IMG/VR virus record: IMGVR_UViG_3300037321_000063
Location: 1 to 64,000 of that record
Source of the DNA: a virus
Strand: one strand, 5' to 3'
Length of the DNA stretch: 64,000 nt
In this document: positions 1-7,389 of the stretch, one piece after another
Numbering within the stretch: the first letter of the stretch is position 1
Layout: each line of letters starts with the position of its first letter
Notes under the pieces: generated by a model
Databases searched by the model: none
What the model was told of the DNA's origin: nothing
What the model saw: only the letters and a program-made list of their open reading frames with translations
Translations under genes and position numbers: made by a program

Positions 1-370
1 CTCAAGTGTCTGGAAATGCTCAAGTGTCTGGAAATGGTCGAGTGTCTGGGGGTGCTCATGTGTCTGGGGGTGCTCATGTGTCTGGGTATACTCAAGTGTA
101 TGGAAATGCTCAAGTGTTCGGAAATGGTCGAGTGTCTGGAAATGTTACGGTTTCTGGGGATGTTCAAGTGTATGGGTATGCTCATGTGTCTGGAAATGCT
201 CAAGTGTCTGGAAATGCTCAAGTGTCTGGGGATGCTCATGTGTCTGGAAATGCTACGGTTTCTGGAAATAGTCGAGTGTCTGGAAATGCTCATGTGTCTG
301 GAAATGCTACGGTTTCTGGAAATAGTCGAGTGTCTGGGTATGATCATGTGTCTGGAAATGCTCATGTGTG
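1..370 (+). repeat. 18-bp coding tandem repeat
   Basis: About twenty degenerate copies of an 18-bp unit (GTGTCTGGAAATGCTCAA-like), each encoding one six-residue beta-helix turn. The unit is a multiple of three, so gain or loss of copies keeps the frame and changes rod length. The array continues beyond the left edge. Confidence 0.9.
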
Positions 371-644
371 TTCGTCAAGCAACATAATTAGCATATCACC
401 AATAGGGTCTGAAAATGGGACGTTAACCGCATTCACTACAATAAACGGCGAAATATATTGCAATAGGGGTTGCTTTGAAGGAACTCTAAAAAAGTTCAAA
501 AAAGAAGTAAAGAAAACTCATGGAGATAGTAAGTATTCATCTGAATACTTACTTGCGATAAAGATGATTAAAGTTAGATTGGGCGCTTCAGCGTCAAGTG
601 GTAATGGTAGATGTAGCGTCACGAAATTTATCAAAGGCGGCTGA
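3..644 (+). CDS. Hexapeptide-repeat beta-helix protein, 5' end outside window
   Basis: The frame is open from the left edge with no convincing start, so the N terminus is missing. About 120 codons form roughly twenty six-residue units of the type NAxVSG or NSRVSG, the pattern of left-handed parallel beta-helix proteins. A different C-terminal domain of about 85 residues follows, with the segment RGCFEGTLKKF. The repeat part should form a rigid rod or trimeric helix. The C-terminal domain probably caps it. The role is unknown to me; a structural or adhesin-like part is possible but not shown. Confidence 0.75.
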   Translation, partial: QVSGNAQVSGNGRVSGGAHVSGGAHVSGYTQVYGNAQVFGNGRVSGNVTVSGDVQVYGYAHVSGNAQVSGNAQVSGDAHVSGNATVSGNSRVSGNAHVSGNATVSGNSRVSGYDHVSGNAHVCSSSNIISISPIGSENGTLTAFTTINGEIYCNRGCFEGTLKKFKKEVKKTHGDSKYSSEYLLAIKMIKVRLGASASSGNGRCSVTKFIKGG

Positions 645-954
645 TAATTTTGAAATTGTTCGGCGTGTAGTATTTTATAATGGCATTACAGGTGATTATA
701 TTTTATCAGTTCAAGGCTTATGTTCAGTTCAGACTAGTGCCACTGGTAACAGTGTATCATTTACATGCAAAACCGATGATGGTAAATACGTTAAACATAT
801 GTTGGGATTATCTAATAATGTTACATACTTTTCTGAACAATTATCAGCCAGTGATGTGAGCGTGTATCAATATCGAATAACATTTAAACCGTATGCAATT
901 ATTCCAGATATTAACATTCGTTCTAAACTAGTATTAGATACGTCTAATAAATAA
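598..954 (+). CDS. Hypothetical protein, 118 aa
   Basis: It overlaps the end of the beta-helix gene by 47 bp in another frame. ATG codons at 598 and 604 are both possible starts and neither has a strong ribosome site. The protein is beta-rich with no motif I recognise. A factor-independent terminator follows 53 bp after the stop, which supports it as the last gene of this plus-strand unit. Confidence 0.55.
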   Translation: MVMVDVASRNLSKAADNFEIVRRVVFYNGITGDYILSVQGLCSVQTSATGNSVSFTCKTDDGKYVKHMLGLSNNVTYFSEQLSASDVSVYQYRITFKPYAIIPDINIRSKLVLDTSNK

Positions 955-1006
955 CGTCAAATCAGCACCGTAAGGGATTATCTATTAGAATGTAGATAAT
1001 CACACC

Positions 1007-1046
1007 AAAGCCAGTGGATAGTCTCTTAGATTGCCACTGGCTTTTT
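1007..1046 (+). terminator. Rho-independent terminator
   Basis: Stem GCCAGTGG/CCACTGGC (1010-1017 with 1034-1041), followed directly by five T. It ends the plus-strand unit at 954 and lies between convergent genes. Confidence 0.85.
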
Positions 1047-1054
1047 CGTATGGG

Positions 1055-1318
1055 TTATATACCACATTTCCACTTGTAAGTGCCGTAGACTTTATACCAT
1101 TCACTTATATCGTATTCAGAAACAACGAATGTGATTGCCGCCTTTGTTTTTTGATCCTCAATCCAACAAATATGTGGAAATGGCGATGTGTTAACTATTC
1201 TAACAAATAAATCACCGTTTGAATGCACACCATCCTGATTGTAAATTTTAGGAGATAATGCGCTAAATGAATATGTTGTTAGTAGCAATAATCCTACAGC
1301 GAGTATATATTTTTTCAT
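1055..1318 (-). CDS. Small exported protein, 87 aa
   Basis: The N terminus is a classic signal peptide: Lys-Lys, then a run of Leu/Val/Ala, then a small-residue cleavage region near SFSALS. The mature part of about 67 residues has two Cys (CWIED and the C-terminal KCGI) that could pair. It is expressed from the minus strand out of the 1362-1519 repeat region, with an extended -10-like box TGGTACACT (1351-1359). It is probably an early or host-envelope-directed protein. No family is recognised. Confidence 0.65.
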   Translation of the reverse strand: MKKYILAVGLLLLTTYSFSALSPKIYNQDGVHSNGDLFVRIVNTSPFPHICWIEDQKTKAAITFVVSEYDISEWYKVYGTYKWKCGI

Positions 1319-1361
1319 AGTAAATCCTTAATTGTGATGTCCTAATATTTAGTGTACCACA

Positions 1362-1519
1362 AAATTTATTTTACGAAAGTGTTTACTATTGGTATTTTTA
1401 TATGCTACCCTGAAAGCACTTCAGCCGCCAGATGATATATATAATATTTATAATTAATATATAAACAAAAATGTTTTATGGAATGAACGAAGTGAATGTA
1501 ATTTCACCTAACGGTGAAT
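1362..1519. repeat. Long dispersed inverted repeat, copy A
   Basis: This 158-bp sequence is nearly identical (by eye only about ten differences plus one small indel) to the reverse complement of 54254-54410. It contains GTTTAC near its left end, TATGCTACCCT, a conserved CAGCCGCCAGATGATATAT block, a long AT-rich stretch and a hairpin TTCACC-TAAC-GGTGAA at its right end. It lies between divergent genes (1318 minus, 1597 plus), as copy B does. Confidence 0.95.
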
Positions 1520-1525
1520 AATGTG

Positions 1526-1566
1526 TTGCAATTTAAAATAGAACTGTTAATATAGGTACTTATTCA
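1526..1566 (+). promoter_or_regulatory. Early (sigma70-type) promoter with AGGTACT tail
   Basis: TTGCAA (1526-1531), 16-bp spacer, TAATAT (1548-1553), followed at once by AGGTACTTATTCA. The same tail follows the -10 box at 46.2, 52.8, 61.4 and 62.6 kb, and in shorter form at 11.8 kb. It precedes the small early genes starting at 1597. Confidence 0.65.
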
Positions 1567-1596
1567 AAAACACCTCTTAATAGCGAGAATTATATT

Positions 1597-1899
1597 ATGA
1601 AAACCAATTTTTACGTTTCCGATTTTGCCGATTATATTTTTATTTACGATAAAAAAGTATATGGTGCATCGTATGCCGAAAAAGAAAATTCAGCAAAAGT
1701 TATTATTGTCAACGGCATTGGTCAAATTATCTCTTACGCCAAAGTTGATTATATTAAAGGGTCGGTCGAAATTGTCATTGGGTCTACTTCGGAAAGAATG
1801 CCTTGGGATGGTTTGGACTGGGAAACCATCCCTTATATTGGTTCGCCTTTAAATAGCCTAGCAAGGTTGATGGTTCGCAAATATCTAGCAAGTAAGTAA
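1597..1899 (+). CDS. Hypothetical early protein, paralogue of the next gene, 100 aa
   Basis: The start is an ATG after a GAGAATTATATT leader, the leader type seen before many small early genes here. The protein is clearly related to the product of 2036-2308: both begin MKT.FY, contain GASYAEKE and have the block YAKVDY...VEIV.GSTSE. The pair arose by tandem duplication. No known domain is recognised. Confidence 0.75.
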   Translation: MKTNFYVSDFADYIFIYDKKVYGASYAEKENSAKVIIVNGIGQIISYAKVDYIKGSVEIVIGSTSERMPWDGLDWETIPYIGSPLNSLARLMVRKYLASK

Positions 1900-1943
1900 C
1901 GGATATTGGTCTACAATAGGTAAATTAAATCATTAACTTATTG

Positions 1944-1985
1944 TATACCTTTTTGGGGATAGGCATATAGTTATACCTTTTTGGG
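1944..1985. repeat. Direct repeat in early-gene spacer
   Basis: TATACCTTTTTGGG occurs twice (1944-1957 and 1972-1985), 28 bp apart, within the 136-bp gap between the two paralogues. Just upstream TACAATA (1914-1920) and TTATTGTA (1938-1945) form an inverted pair. This could be an operator or transcript-end structure; the function is not known. Confidence 0.5.
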
Positions 1986-2035
1986 TATTTATGTGCTACT
2001 ATGTACCTTCTGAAATTAATTAGGAAATTTATATT

Positions 2036-2308
2036 ATGAAAACTTATTTTTACATTTACGATTATGCCGATTATGTTTTTGACATTGCAAATAAAATATA
2101 TGGCGCATCGTATGCCGAAAAAGAAACTTCTGCAAAAATTACGGTCATTAACGGTACTGGTCAAATTATCTGTTATGCCAAAGTTGATTATCGTGAAAAG
2201 GCAGTTGAAATTGTCGTTGGTTCAACTTCGGAAATAATGCCCTACGGCAATTTAACCTTATATACCTTATCAACGCTAATGGTTGACAAATATTTAGAGG
2301 TGCAATAA
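2036..2308 (+). CDS. Hypothetical early protein, paralogue of previous gene, 90 aa
   Basis: Ribosome site AGGAAATTTATATT before ATG. It shares most of its first 75 residues with the 1597-1899 product, including GASYAEKE and YAKVDY. The C terminus is shorter and diverged (TLYTLSTLMV against SLARLMV). It is followed after 3 bp by the next gene. Confidence 0.75.
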   Translation: MKTYFYIYDYADYVFDIANKIYGASYAEKETSAKITVINGTGQIICYAKVDYREKAVEIVVGSTSEIMPYGNLTLYTLSTLMVDKYLEVQ

Positions 2309-2311
2309 TTT

Positions 2312-2665
2312 ATGAGACTTGAAGACCTAGCTGACAAAACCGTATCAAGGGTTATACTCACTTTCACTATGCATGGCGGCTTTAAAGCCCACATAACTAA
2401 AGTCAAAGTCACTCAGACAACATGGAATAATAAATTCATATCCATTGGTGATTATCATCAAGTTATTGGTTCTGATATTCTTGAAATGAACCCATATAAA
2501 ATTGATGGTATTCAATATTTTTTCAGTAGCCAAGGCGAGATTAGTGCAAAGCTTGAATCATTTGTTGTTTATGAAGTTAATCTTGAAGAATTCGAAATAG
2601 CGTTTAGTGATCAAGTTAGATCCCATATCGGCACTATTATATTTAAACTGAATCAGTCAATATAA
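2312..2665 (+). CDS. Hypothetical protein, 117 aa
   Basis: ATG three bases after the previous stop, so probably co-translated. It is a mixed alpha/beta sequence with alternating hydrophobic strands (VSRVILTF, IGTIIFKL). No motif or family is recognised. It is part of the early operon. Confidence 0.6.
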   Translation: MRLEDLADKTVSRVILTFTMHGGFKAHITKVKVTQTTWNNKFISIGDYHQVIGSDILEMNPYKIDGIQYFFSSQGEISAKLESFVVYEVNLEEFEIAFSDQVRSHIGTIIFKLNQSI

Positions 2666-2690
2666 AGGAAAATTATTATGGTAAACTATA

Positions 2691-2918
2691 ATGAGTTGTA
2701 ATCATAAAGAGTATATTGAACCATCTTGGATCAATACTGGATTTTGTGATTGGACAGGTGAATTCATCGGTGGCGAATGGGCTGATGATGGTGGATGGGA
2801 ACACACATATGTTGATACCGGACTACACACTTACAAATGTACGCAGTGTAATGAAACATTTTATTACTCAGAAAGAGTCAAAAAAGAACTAACGAAAAGA
2901 GGAAAAACTAATGGCTAG
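2691..2918 (+). CDS. Small zinc-ribbon-like protein, 75 aa
   Basis: It carries C-N-H near the N terminus and a CTQC pair near residue 52, so two to four zinc ligands are possible. It is rich in Trp and Gly (EWADDGGWEH). Its ATG overlaps a seven-codon frame at 2678-2701 that sits behind the better ribosome site (AAGGAAAATTATT), so translation may be coupled. It overlaps the next gene by 8 bp. Confidence 0.6.
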   Translation: MSCNHKEYIEPSWINTGFCDWTGEFIGGEWADDGGWEHTYVDTGLHTYKCTQCNETFYYSERVKKELTKRGKTNG

Positions 2919-3132
2919 TAGCAATGACTTAGATGGAATTAGTAATAAAGTAAAGTCGGCTGTATTATATGAATTCTTGCGAAGTGACTGGGTAATGCCT
3001 AAGCGATCTAAAACAGGTGAATACGCTTTTGGTGTTAAAGATATGATTGATATCATAGCGAATAGAGCCGATGAACTACGGGAAAAATCTGTACCCAGTC
3101 CTAGGACAGAGGACAATTACAATGAACGTTAA
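2911..3132 (+). CDS. Hypothetical protein, 73 aa
   Basis: ATG preceded by AAAAGAGGAAAAACTA, a good ribosome site. Charged and mostly helical, with one hydrophobic segment (VKDMIDIIANRADEL). The 11-bp overlap with 3122 fits a packed early operon. No function is recognised. Confidence 0.6.
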   Translation: MASSNDLDGISNKVKSAVLYEFLRSDWVMPKRSKTGEYAFGVKDMIDIIANRADELREKSVPSPRTEDNYNER

Positions 3133-3484
3133 TGATTTAGAATTACAAAAGTTAGAAAGTATTTTTTTCTTCGCTCCAAACGAAAAATGGGATACGTTCA
3201 ATGATGAACGTTATTATCGAAGATGTGGTGATAGATGGTACGTATGGATTTATGACACAGAAGTTTGGTCAGTTCCAATTTGCAACCCCCCTATTGATTT
3301 TATAAATAGAAAGGATATAGAAAAACAGATAAATCATTTGAAGGAGATTAATAAACTTAATAGCCTTATCGGTGATGTGGTCAATTCTAGGGATGGTGAT
3401 ATAAATACTGTAGATGGAAGTCTTGCGACAGTAGGTTTAAATGAACTTATACATTTAGAATCGTATTTTCAGGGGAATGGCTAA
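3122..3484 (+). CDS. Hypothetical protein, 120 aa
   Basis: The longest frame begins at 3071, but the ATG at 3122 has the ribosome site AGAGGACAATTACA and is preferred. The N-terminal half is rich in aromatic and acidic residues (FFFAPNEKWDTF, RWYVWIYD). The C-terminal half is helical. The stop overlaps the next ATG (TAATG). No family is recognised. Confidence 0.6.
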   Translation: MNVNDLELQKLESIFFFAPNEKWDTFNDERYYRRCGDRWYVWIYDTEVWSVPICNPPIDFINRKDIEKQINHLKEINKLNSLIGDVVNSRDGDINTVDGSLATVGLNELIHLESYFQGNG

Positions 3485-3726
3485 TGATTAAAACAGACAA
3501 CAGTAAAGTTAACGCCCAGCTTTTAACTGAAAATCAAAGATTAAGGGAGCATTTAGCTTTAGCTGAAAGTTATAAGGCTTCTCTTGAAGTAGTGTCAGAA
3601 GGCTACGCTCGACTTAGAGAAGAGATTACTGCATTAACTGAACAGTTAGCTAGTGCAAAAGAAGAAGTTAAATCAACTAAATCATTATTGGGTTGGAAAT
3701 GGGAACAACTAGAGGGTAAAGGCTAA
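3484..3726 (+). CDS. Coiled-coil protein, 80 aa
   Basis: Heptad-like Leu spacing runs through almost the whole protein (LLTENQRLREHLALAE, REEITALTEQLASAK). It ends in LEGKG, an end shared with the 36-residue gene 360 bp further on because both carry the same 24-bp repeat. Translationally coupled to both neighbours. It resembles the small coiled-coil proteins common in phage early operons. Confidence 0.6.
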   Translation: MIKTDNSKVNAQLLTENQRLREHLALAESYKASLEVVSEGYARLREEITALTEQLASAKEEVKSTKSLLGWKWEQLEGKG

Positions 3727-3977
3727 TGACAACAGTAAATGTGGGCAAAGCGTCAGTTACAGATGAGTTATCCGGGGGTTATAGTTATGAAATAACAATT
3801 CCAAAAACTGCGAGAGAAAGAAACAAGGCATTGCGTGAGTCACTGAAGTTAGTTCTTGAGAAAGAAAATGAAATTAAAAAATTACGCGAGCAATTAGCTA
3901 GTGCAAATGCTAGAGCAGGAAATGCAGTGCATGAACAAGCCAGAATTGACCAATTATATGAAGATGCTGGCAGATGA
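3726..3977 (+). CDS. Coiled-coil protein, 83 aa
   Basis: A short beta-prone N terminus is followed by a charged helix with ENEIKKLREQLASANAR, similar to the REEI..LTEQLASAK helix of the preceding protein, so the two are probably related. ATGA overlap with the next frame. Function unknown. Confidence 0.6.
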   Translation: MTTVNVGKASVTDELSGGYSYEITIPKTARERNKALRESLKLVLEKENEIKKLREQLASANARAGNAVHEQARIDQLYEDAGR

Positions 3978-4084
3978 AATTAATATTTCTCATTCTTTGT
4001 ATTTATTACGTTCATTGCGTTCACATGAGTACGTGCAGTTGGATAAACCCAATAATTAAAAGTCAACTAGAGGGTAAAGGCTAA
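3974..4084 (+). CDS. Tiny membrane or lipoprotein-like peptide, 36 aa
   Basis: ATGA overlap with the upstream gene and TAATG overlap with the downstream one. The first 15 residues (MKLIFLILCIYYVHC) are a hydrophobic signal or membrane segment ending in Cys, so a small lipoprotein or membrane peptide is possible. The last residues come from the 24-bp repeat. Confidence 0.4.
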   Translation: MKLIFLILCIYYVHCVHMSTCSWINPIIKSQLEGKG

Positions 4085-4278
4085 TGAAAACTTATAAAGA
4101 ACTAAAAGATATTAGTTATCTTGAAATGTTTGAAAAATTAAAAAAGTGTAAGAAGAAAATCCGCAAGCAAAAAGATCGCATTAAAGATTTAAATAATCAG
4201 TTAGATAATGTAAATTCTAATGAATCTATTGAGTGTTTAGAGCAAGCAATAACAGCTATAGGTAGGGTAGACTCATGA
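4084..4278 (+). CDS. Basic coiled-coil protein, 64 aa
   Basis: Its ribosome site lies inside the second copy of the 24-bp repeat. Lys-rich helix (KLKKCKKKIRKQKDRIKDL), then an acidic Asn/Glu segment. It is the third helical, coiled-coil-like product in a row. Function unknown. Confidence 0.55.
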   Translation: MKTYKELKDISYLEMFEKLKKCKKKIRKQKDRIKDLNNQLDNVNSNESIECLEQAITAIGRVDS

Positions 4279-4364
4279 GCAAATTTAGACAAGCAATAAA
4301 GCTTGCACTATTAAATAAAACGTGACATTATATACATTCATTCAAAAACGTAGAGAAATATATT

Positions 4365-4751
4365 ATGAATCCGAAATTTAAAGATCTTTATGGTCGTCAG
4401 TGCATCTTTTTCAAATTGAAGGTATCGTCATTAACTGGCTTGTCAATTTCTAAAATGAACCGCACTATAGATGAACCAAAAAGTAATGTTAGACCCGCCG
4501 ATGGTTGCGATATTATTATTAATGGTTTATCTACCTACAGTTCGCGCATTGGTGTTATCAATCGAGATATCGTAATAATGCATACCACTTCATATACTAA
4601 TTCAGGTACACTGCTTGTGGGGTTGCATGGTTATGCAATGGATGAAGCTGAGTATGAAAATATAAAATCCCAGTTCTTAAAATTAGCTAAATTTCAATCC
4701 ATAGCTTATATAGAAAAAGTCTTAATGAAATTGAATGTCTTCAGGCGGTGA
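4365..4751 (+). CDS. Hypothetical early protein, 128 aa
   Basis: ATG behind the early leader GAGAAATATATT. A promoter-like stretch (TTATATACATTCATTCAAAAAC, 4331-4352) lies just upstream. The protein is mixed alpha/beta with no recognised motif. It is the last well-supported gene before the convergent tail operon. Confidence 0.6.
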   Translation: MNPKFKDLYGRQCIFFKLKVSSLTGLSISKMNRTIDEPKSNVRPADGCDIIINGLSTYSSRIGVINRDIVIMHTTSYTNSGTLLVGLHGYAMDEAEYENIKSQFLKLAKFQSIAYIEKVLMKLNVFRR

Positions 4752-4761
4752 ATTATATATT

Positions 4762-4878
4762 ATGATTAATCAGCAATACGAGTATTATAATAATTGTATC
4801 AGCTGGAATCCAGATGATGTTCATTGTGATGGTGGATTGTTAGATCTTATTGATAATCGTATTGACTATGGCGGCTGA
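4762..4878 (+). CDS. Possible small protein, 38 aa
   Basis: Short frame after GGTGAATTATATATT, 10 bp past the previous stop. Acidic, Asn/Asp-rich peptide with CISWNPDDVHC. Size and weak ribosome site keep this tentative; it could be a gene remnant. Confidence 0.3.
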   Translation: MINQQYEYYNNCISWNPDDVHCDGGLLDLIDNRIDYGG

Positions 4879-4962
4879 TTAGCACGTAGAATACTTTAAA
4901 AGTAAATTACATGCCAAACAAGTTTATGGTTTTAGACACAGTGGTATTGAATACGTATTTTC

Positions 4963-5544
4963 CTAGTTGTTATTTGGATTACTGTTAAACATTGGATGCA
5001 TAGCTGGATTAGTTACCTTGTCAAGTTCCAATGGATATGGTGTTATTGCTACACCATTTCTATAGATATCAAACCACTTAAAATTTAATGTAACTTGACC
5101 AACTACAGGTTCTGATTCAGTTATTTGTTGAGTCAGATCCACAGATCCTAAATTTGATGGAAATACATCATGAAATTTTATATACAGATTATTATCAGTC
5201 CTGTTATTAGTCAGTAGATGTAATATTGCTATTGACGGCGTTCCACCTCCGCTGGGTAGTGTTGAAGGTCCGATGGGATTAATAATACTTACCATCCACT
5301 TATACAATTCAATATACGAATTATAATCTTCATCCATAAGGAATTGTATTTGCATTTGATCATATTCGAGCGCACCACCAGCAACCATTGTAACCAACTT
5401 TGGTGTTGTTGGTATGTTGGCGGTTGTCATTGTCACACCCGGTATGTTAGCCGTCTGCACCTGAGCCTTAAATACACTTAATTTATTGTTATCAACAAAG
5501 TCTAATAGAAAATTAGTTTGTATTGCTATATTGTCTTTACTCAT
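4963..5544 (-). CDS. Tail-tube-fold baseplate/tail protein, 193 aa
   Basis: The sequence pattern is that of the T4 gp19/gp54 tube family: an N-terminal strand region (LDFVDNNKLSVFKAQVQTANIPG), a middle segment like LMDEDYNSYIELYKWM, and a C-terminal VTLNFKWFDIYR strand. It follows the tape measure gene with a 4-bp ATGA overlap, the place where T4 carries genes 48 and 54. Likely a tube initiator or extra tube ring at the hub. It is one of three tube-fold proteins in the window (also 8114-8773 and 37050-37550). Confidence 0.6.
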   Translation of the reverse strand: MSKDNIAIQTNFLLDFVDNNKLSVFKAQVQTANIPGVTMTTANIPTTPKLVTMVAGGALEYDQMQIQFLMDEDYNSYIELYKWMVSIINPIGPSTLPSGGGTPSIAILHLLTNNRTDNNLYIKFHDVFPSNLGSVDLTQQITESEPVVGQVTLNFKWFDIYRNGVAITPYPLELDKVTNPAMHPMFNSNPNNN

Positions 5545-7226
5545 GCACCCCTACCTCGTAACGATTGTTTCATTGCATATGCACCGCCGCCACTTCTACT
5601 TGATGCCATTTTGATAGAAGGTGCTTCAGTATTATTGACATTACTGACACTTGTATTACTGTTATTTTGAATACTGACATTTGAACCCGCAATGGTCCTA
5701 GCTTCGCCAGCCATACCAACGCCTTTAGATTCTGAGTCTATATTCATATCCTTATTCTTTAGCAATATTTTAAGTGCATCTTCCTCGTCATTATCTCGAA
5801 ATGGATTAATGCTATTTAAGAAACCTGAATTTTCTTTCTCAATTTCATACAGCCGCTTGTTAATTTCGCCAATCGATTTATCTCGATTTTCGCCAACTAA
5901 TGCCAACGTATCTTCATCTGGATTTTTAAGATTATCTCGACCACCCAAAAAACCTACTATACTGTCTAACATAGAATCCATCGTACTTGTAATGCTGAAC
6001 AATAAATTGGATATACTATCAGCAATAAACGTGATAGTATCAGTTATACCTTTAACCGCATCAAATATAGCGACACCTATCATAGTACCTAGATCCTTAA
6101 ATATATCTGGATTACCAAATATACCGCCAATCAAATTACCTATAGTTTCACCAATTTTTACAAATACGCCAAGTATAATCTTGCCAAATTCTTCACCATA
6201 ATTTTCCCACAGCTCGCCAAACAGCTTCGGTAGATCCTTAAATATACCGCCAATCAAATTACCTATAGTTTCACCAATTTTTACAAATACGCCAAGTATA
6301 ATCTTGCCAAATTCTTCACCATAATTTTCCCACAGCTCGCCAAACAGCTTCGGTAGGTCGTTTAATCTTTCACCGATGTTCCATTCATCCCACTTTTTAT
6401 ATAAGAATGCGAGTCCAGCTATTAATGCAATTATAGCTAACGTTAATGGATTTAATAGAAATGCACCCAATGCACCAAGTAACAATGAGGTTTTAATAGT
6501 TACAGCCATTCTCGCTAAAAATCCACTAAACATGCCAAGTAAACCAGTGCGCGCTTGTTCCGCTGTTTCTGTTTCTGAATCTGATGTATCACCCATTAAT
6601 TTATCACTAGCTTTATCTTGGACATCATCGGATTTTTTATCTGACCATATATCCAATAATCCAGCGGTATTTTCTTCTATCTTAGTTAACATATCCATTT
6701 GTTCTGAGCCAGAACTACCCATTGAATCACCCAATTCACTAGCCGGTGATCCGCTATCCAATAAATCAACTTCACCACCAGTTAAAGAGGGTAGTAATTT
6801 ACCAACAATACCGATTGCAGATTTACCAAAACCCTTTAAGAAACTGAATAGAGGGTTATTTGTTATTTGACCAAGTACGTCACCAAATATACCTTCTACG
6901 CCAGATCTCAGATCACCTAAACCATCTTTAATATTGAATATACCTTCTACGCCAGATTTCAGATCACCGAAACCATCTTTAATATTGGTAACAAATGTAT
7001 CTCTGTATTTTTCTAACTTAGACCTATTTGCTTTCAATGCATCGTTAGATTCAGTGGCTAGTCTGTTATAAGATTCAGTTAATGCTTCTGGAATTGCCAT
7101 ACCACTTTCTTGTAGGGCATTTATCCTATCTCTTAACTGTCTCATTGTTTTTATGGATGTGGCTTTATTTGACCGTTCTAATTTAGCCAATACACCAGAT
7201 ACACCACCGTCATTATCTTCTAGCAT
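5541..7226 (-). CDS. 29: Tail tape measure / baseplate hub protein (gp29-like), 561 aa
   Basis: The length is close to T4 gp29 (about 590 aa), and the position after the gp26-like gene and before a tube-fold gene fits. Features are a helical N terminus, a hydrophobic stretch near residues 236-272 (ALGAFLLNPLTLAIIALIAG, membrane-insertion type) and a Gly/Ser-rich C terminus. Two in-frame tandem duplications are visible: 17 residues at 81-97/98-114 (NIKDGFGDLKSGVEGIF), and about 39 residues at 291-329/332-370, the latter 117 bp and identical at DNA level. In tape measures length sets tail length, so these repeats may record length changes. No strong sequence match to gp29 is claimed; the call rests on context and composition. 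Confidence 0.65.
   Translation of the reverse strand: MLEDNDGGVSGVLAKLERSNKATSIKTMRQLRDRINALQESGMAIPEALTESYNRLATESNDALKANRSKLEKYRDTFVTNIKDGFGDLKSGVEGIFNIKDGLGDLRSGVEGIFGDVLGQITNNPLFSFLKGFGKSAIGIVGKLLPSLTGGEVDLLDSGSPASELGDSMGSSGSEQMDMLTKIEENTAGLLDIWSDKKSDDVQDKASDKLMGDTSDSETETAEQARTGLLGMFSGFLARMAVTIKTSLLLGALGAFLLNPLTLAIIALIAGLAFLYKKWDEWNIGERLNDLPKLFGELWENYGEEFGKIILGVFVKIGETIGNLIGGIFKDLPKLFGELWENYGEEFGKIILGVFVKIGETIGNLIGGIFGNPDIFKDLGTMIGVAIFDAVKGITDTITFIADSISNLLFSITSTMDSMLDSIVGFLGGRDNLKNPDEDTLALVGENRDKSIGEINKRLYEIEKENSGFLNSINPFRDNDEEDALKILLKNKDMNIDSESKGVGMAGEARTIAGSNVSIQNNSNTSVSNVNNTEAPSIKMASSRSGGGAYAMKQSLRGRGA
6117..6356 (-). repeat. Perfect 117-bp tandem repeat inside tape measure gene
   Basis: 6117-6233 and 6240-6356 read identically, with a period of 123 bp (41 codons). 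Each copy encodes DLPKLFGELWENYGEEFG and the following hydrophobic GKIILGVFVKIGETIG segment. The absence of silent differences points to a recent duplication or ongoing conversion. Confidence 0.95.
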
Positions 7227-7389
7227 TTTTTGATTCCTGTTCTCGTTTTTTATCCAGTTCTTTTATTTGCATTATATAAATTACTCGCTCCCAAGGTAAC
7301 ATCTGCTCTATTTCTGGGATGGAATATTTATAATACTCCTTCATATTAAAGTTCATTCGGTAATACTCTTCAATAGAGTCATTGATCAT
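7213..7389 (-). CDS. Small tail-assembly protein, 58 aa
   Basis: The frame was read directly from the minus strand. The ATG overlaps the stop of the gp26-like gene (ATGA), and the frame runs 14 bp into the tape measure gene. The protein is charged and helical (MINDSIEEYYRMNFNMKEYY, then EIEQMLPWERVIYIMQIKEL). Its place between a gp26-like protein and the tape measure is where many phages encode tape-measure chaperones, so that role is inferred. Confidence 0.6.
   Translation of the reverse strand: MINDSIEEYYRMNFNMKEYYKYSIPEIEQMLPWERVIYIMQIKELDKKREQESKNARR

Larger units (their letters stand above)
3706..4087 (+). repeat. 24-bp direct repeat at two gene junctions
   Basis: CAACTAGAGGGTAAAGGCTAATGA occurs at 3706-3729 and again at 4064-4087. 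Each copy holds the end of one gene (QLEGKG-stop), a ribosome site (AGAGGGTAAAGG) and the next ATG. The identity suggests duplication or recombination between gene junctions. Confidence 0.85.

Noticed and set aside
1-370. Regularly spaced 18-bp repeats suggesting a CRISPR-like array
   Set aside because: The units are contiguous, lack spacers and encode a six-residue beta-helix turn in one frame.
16-387. Met/Leu/Cys-rich 123-aa frame over the repeats
   Set aside because: A shifted frame over the repeat array; the composition is an artefact of the 18-bp unit.
4275-4325. 16-codon frame with ATGA overlap
   Set aside because: Too short to support; it only extends the coupled series by chance or is a remnant.
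5692-6870. Plus-strand frames of 164-169 aa opposite the tape measure
   Set aside because: Shadows of the minus-strand gene; no ribosome site and low-complexity Ser/Asn/Ile composition.
7213-7389. Programmed frameshift between gp26-like gene and the 58-aa frame, as in lambda G/GT
   Set aside because: No slippery heptamer is seen near the overlap and the small frame has its own coupled ATG.
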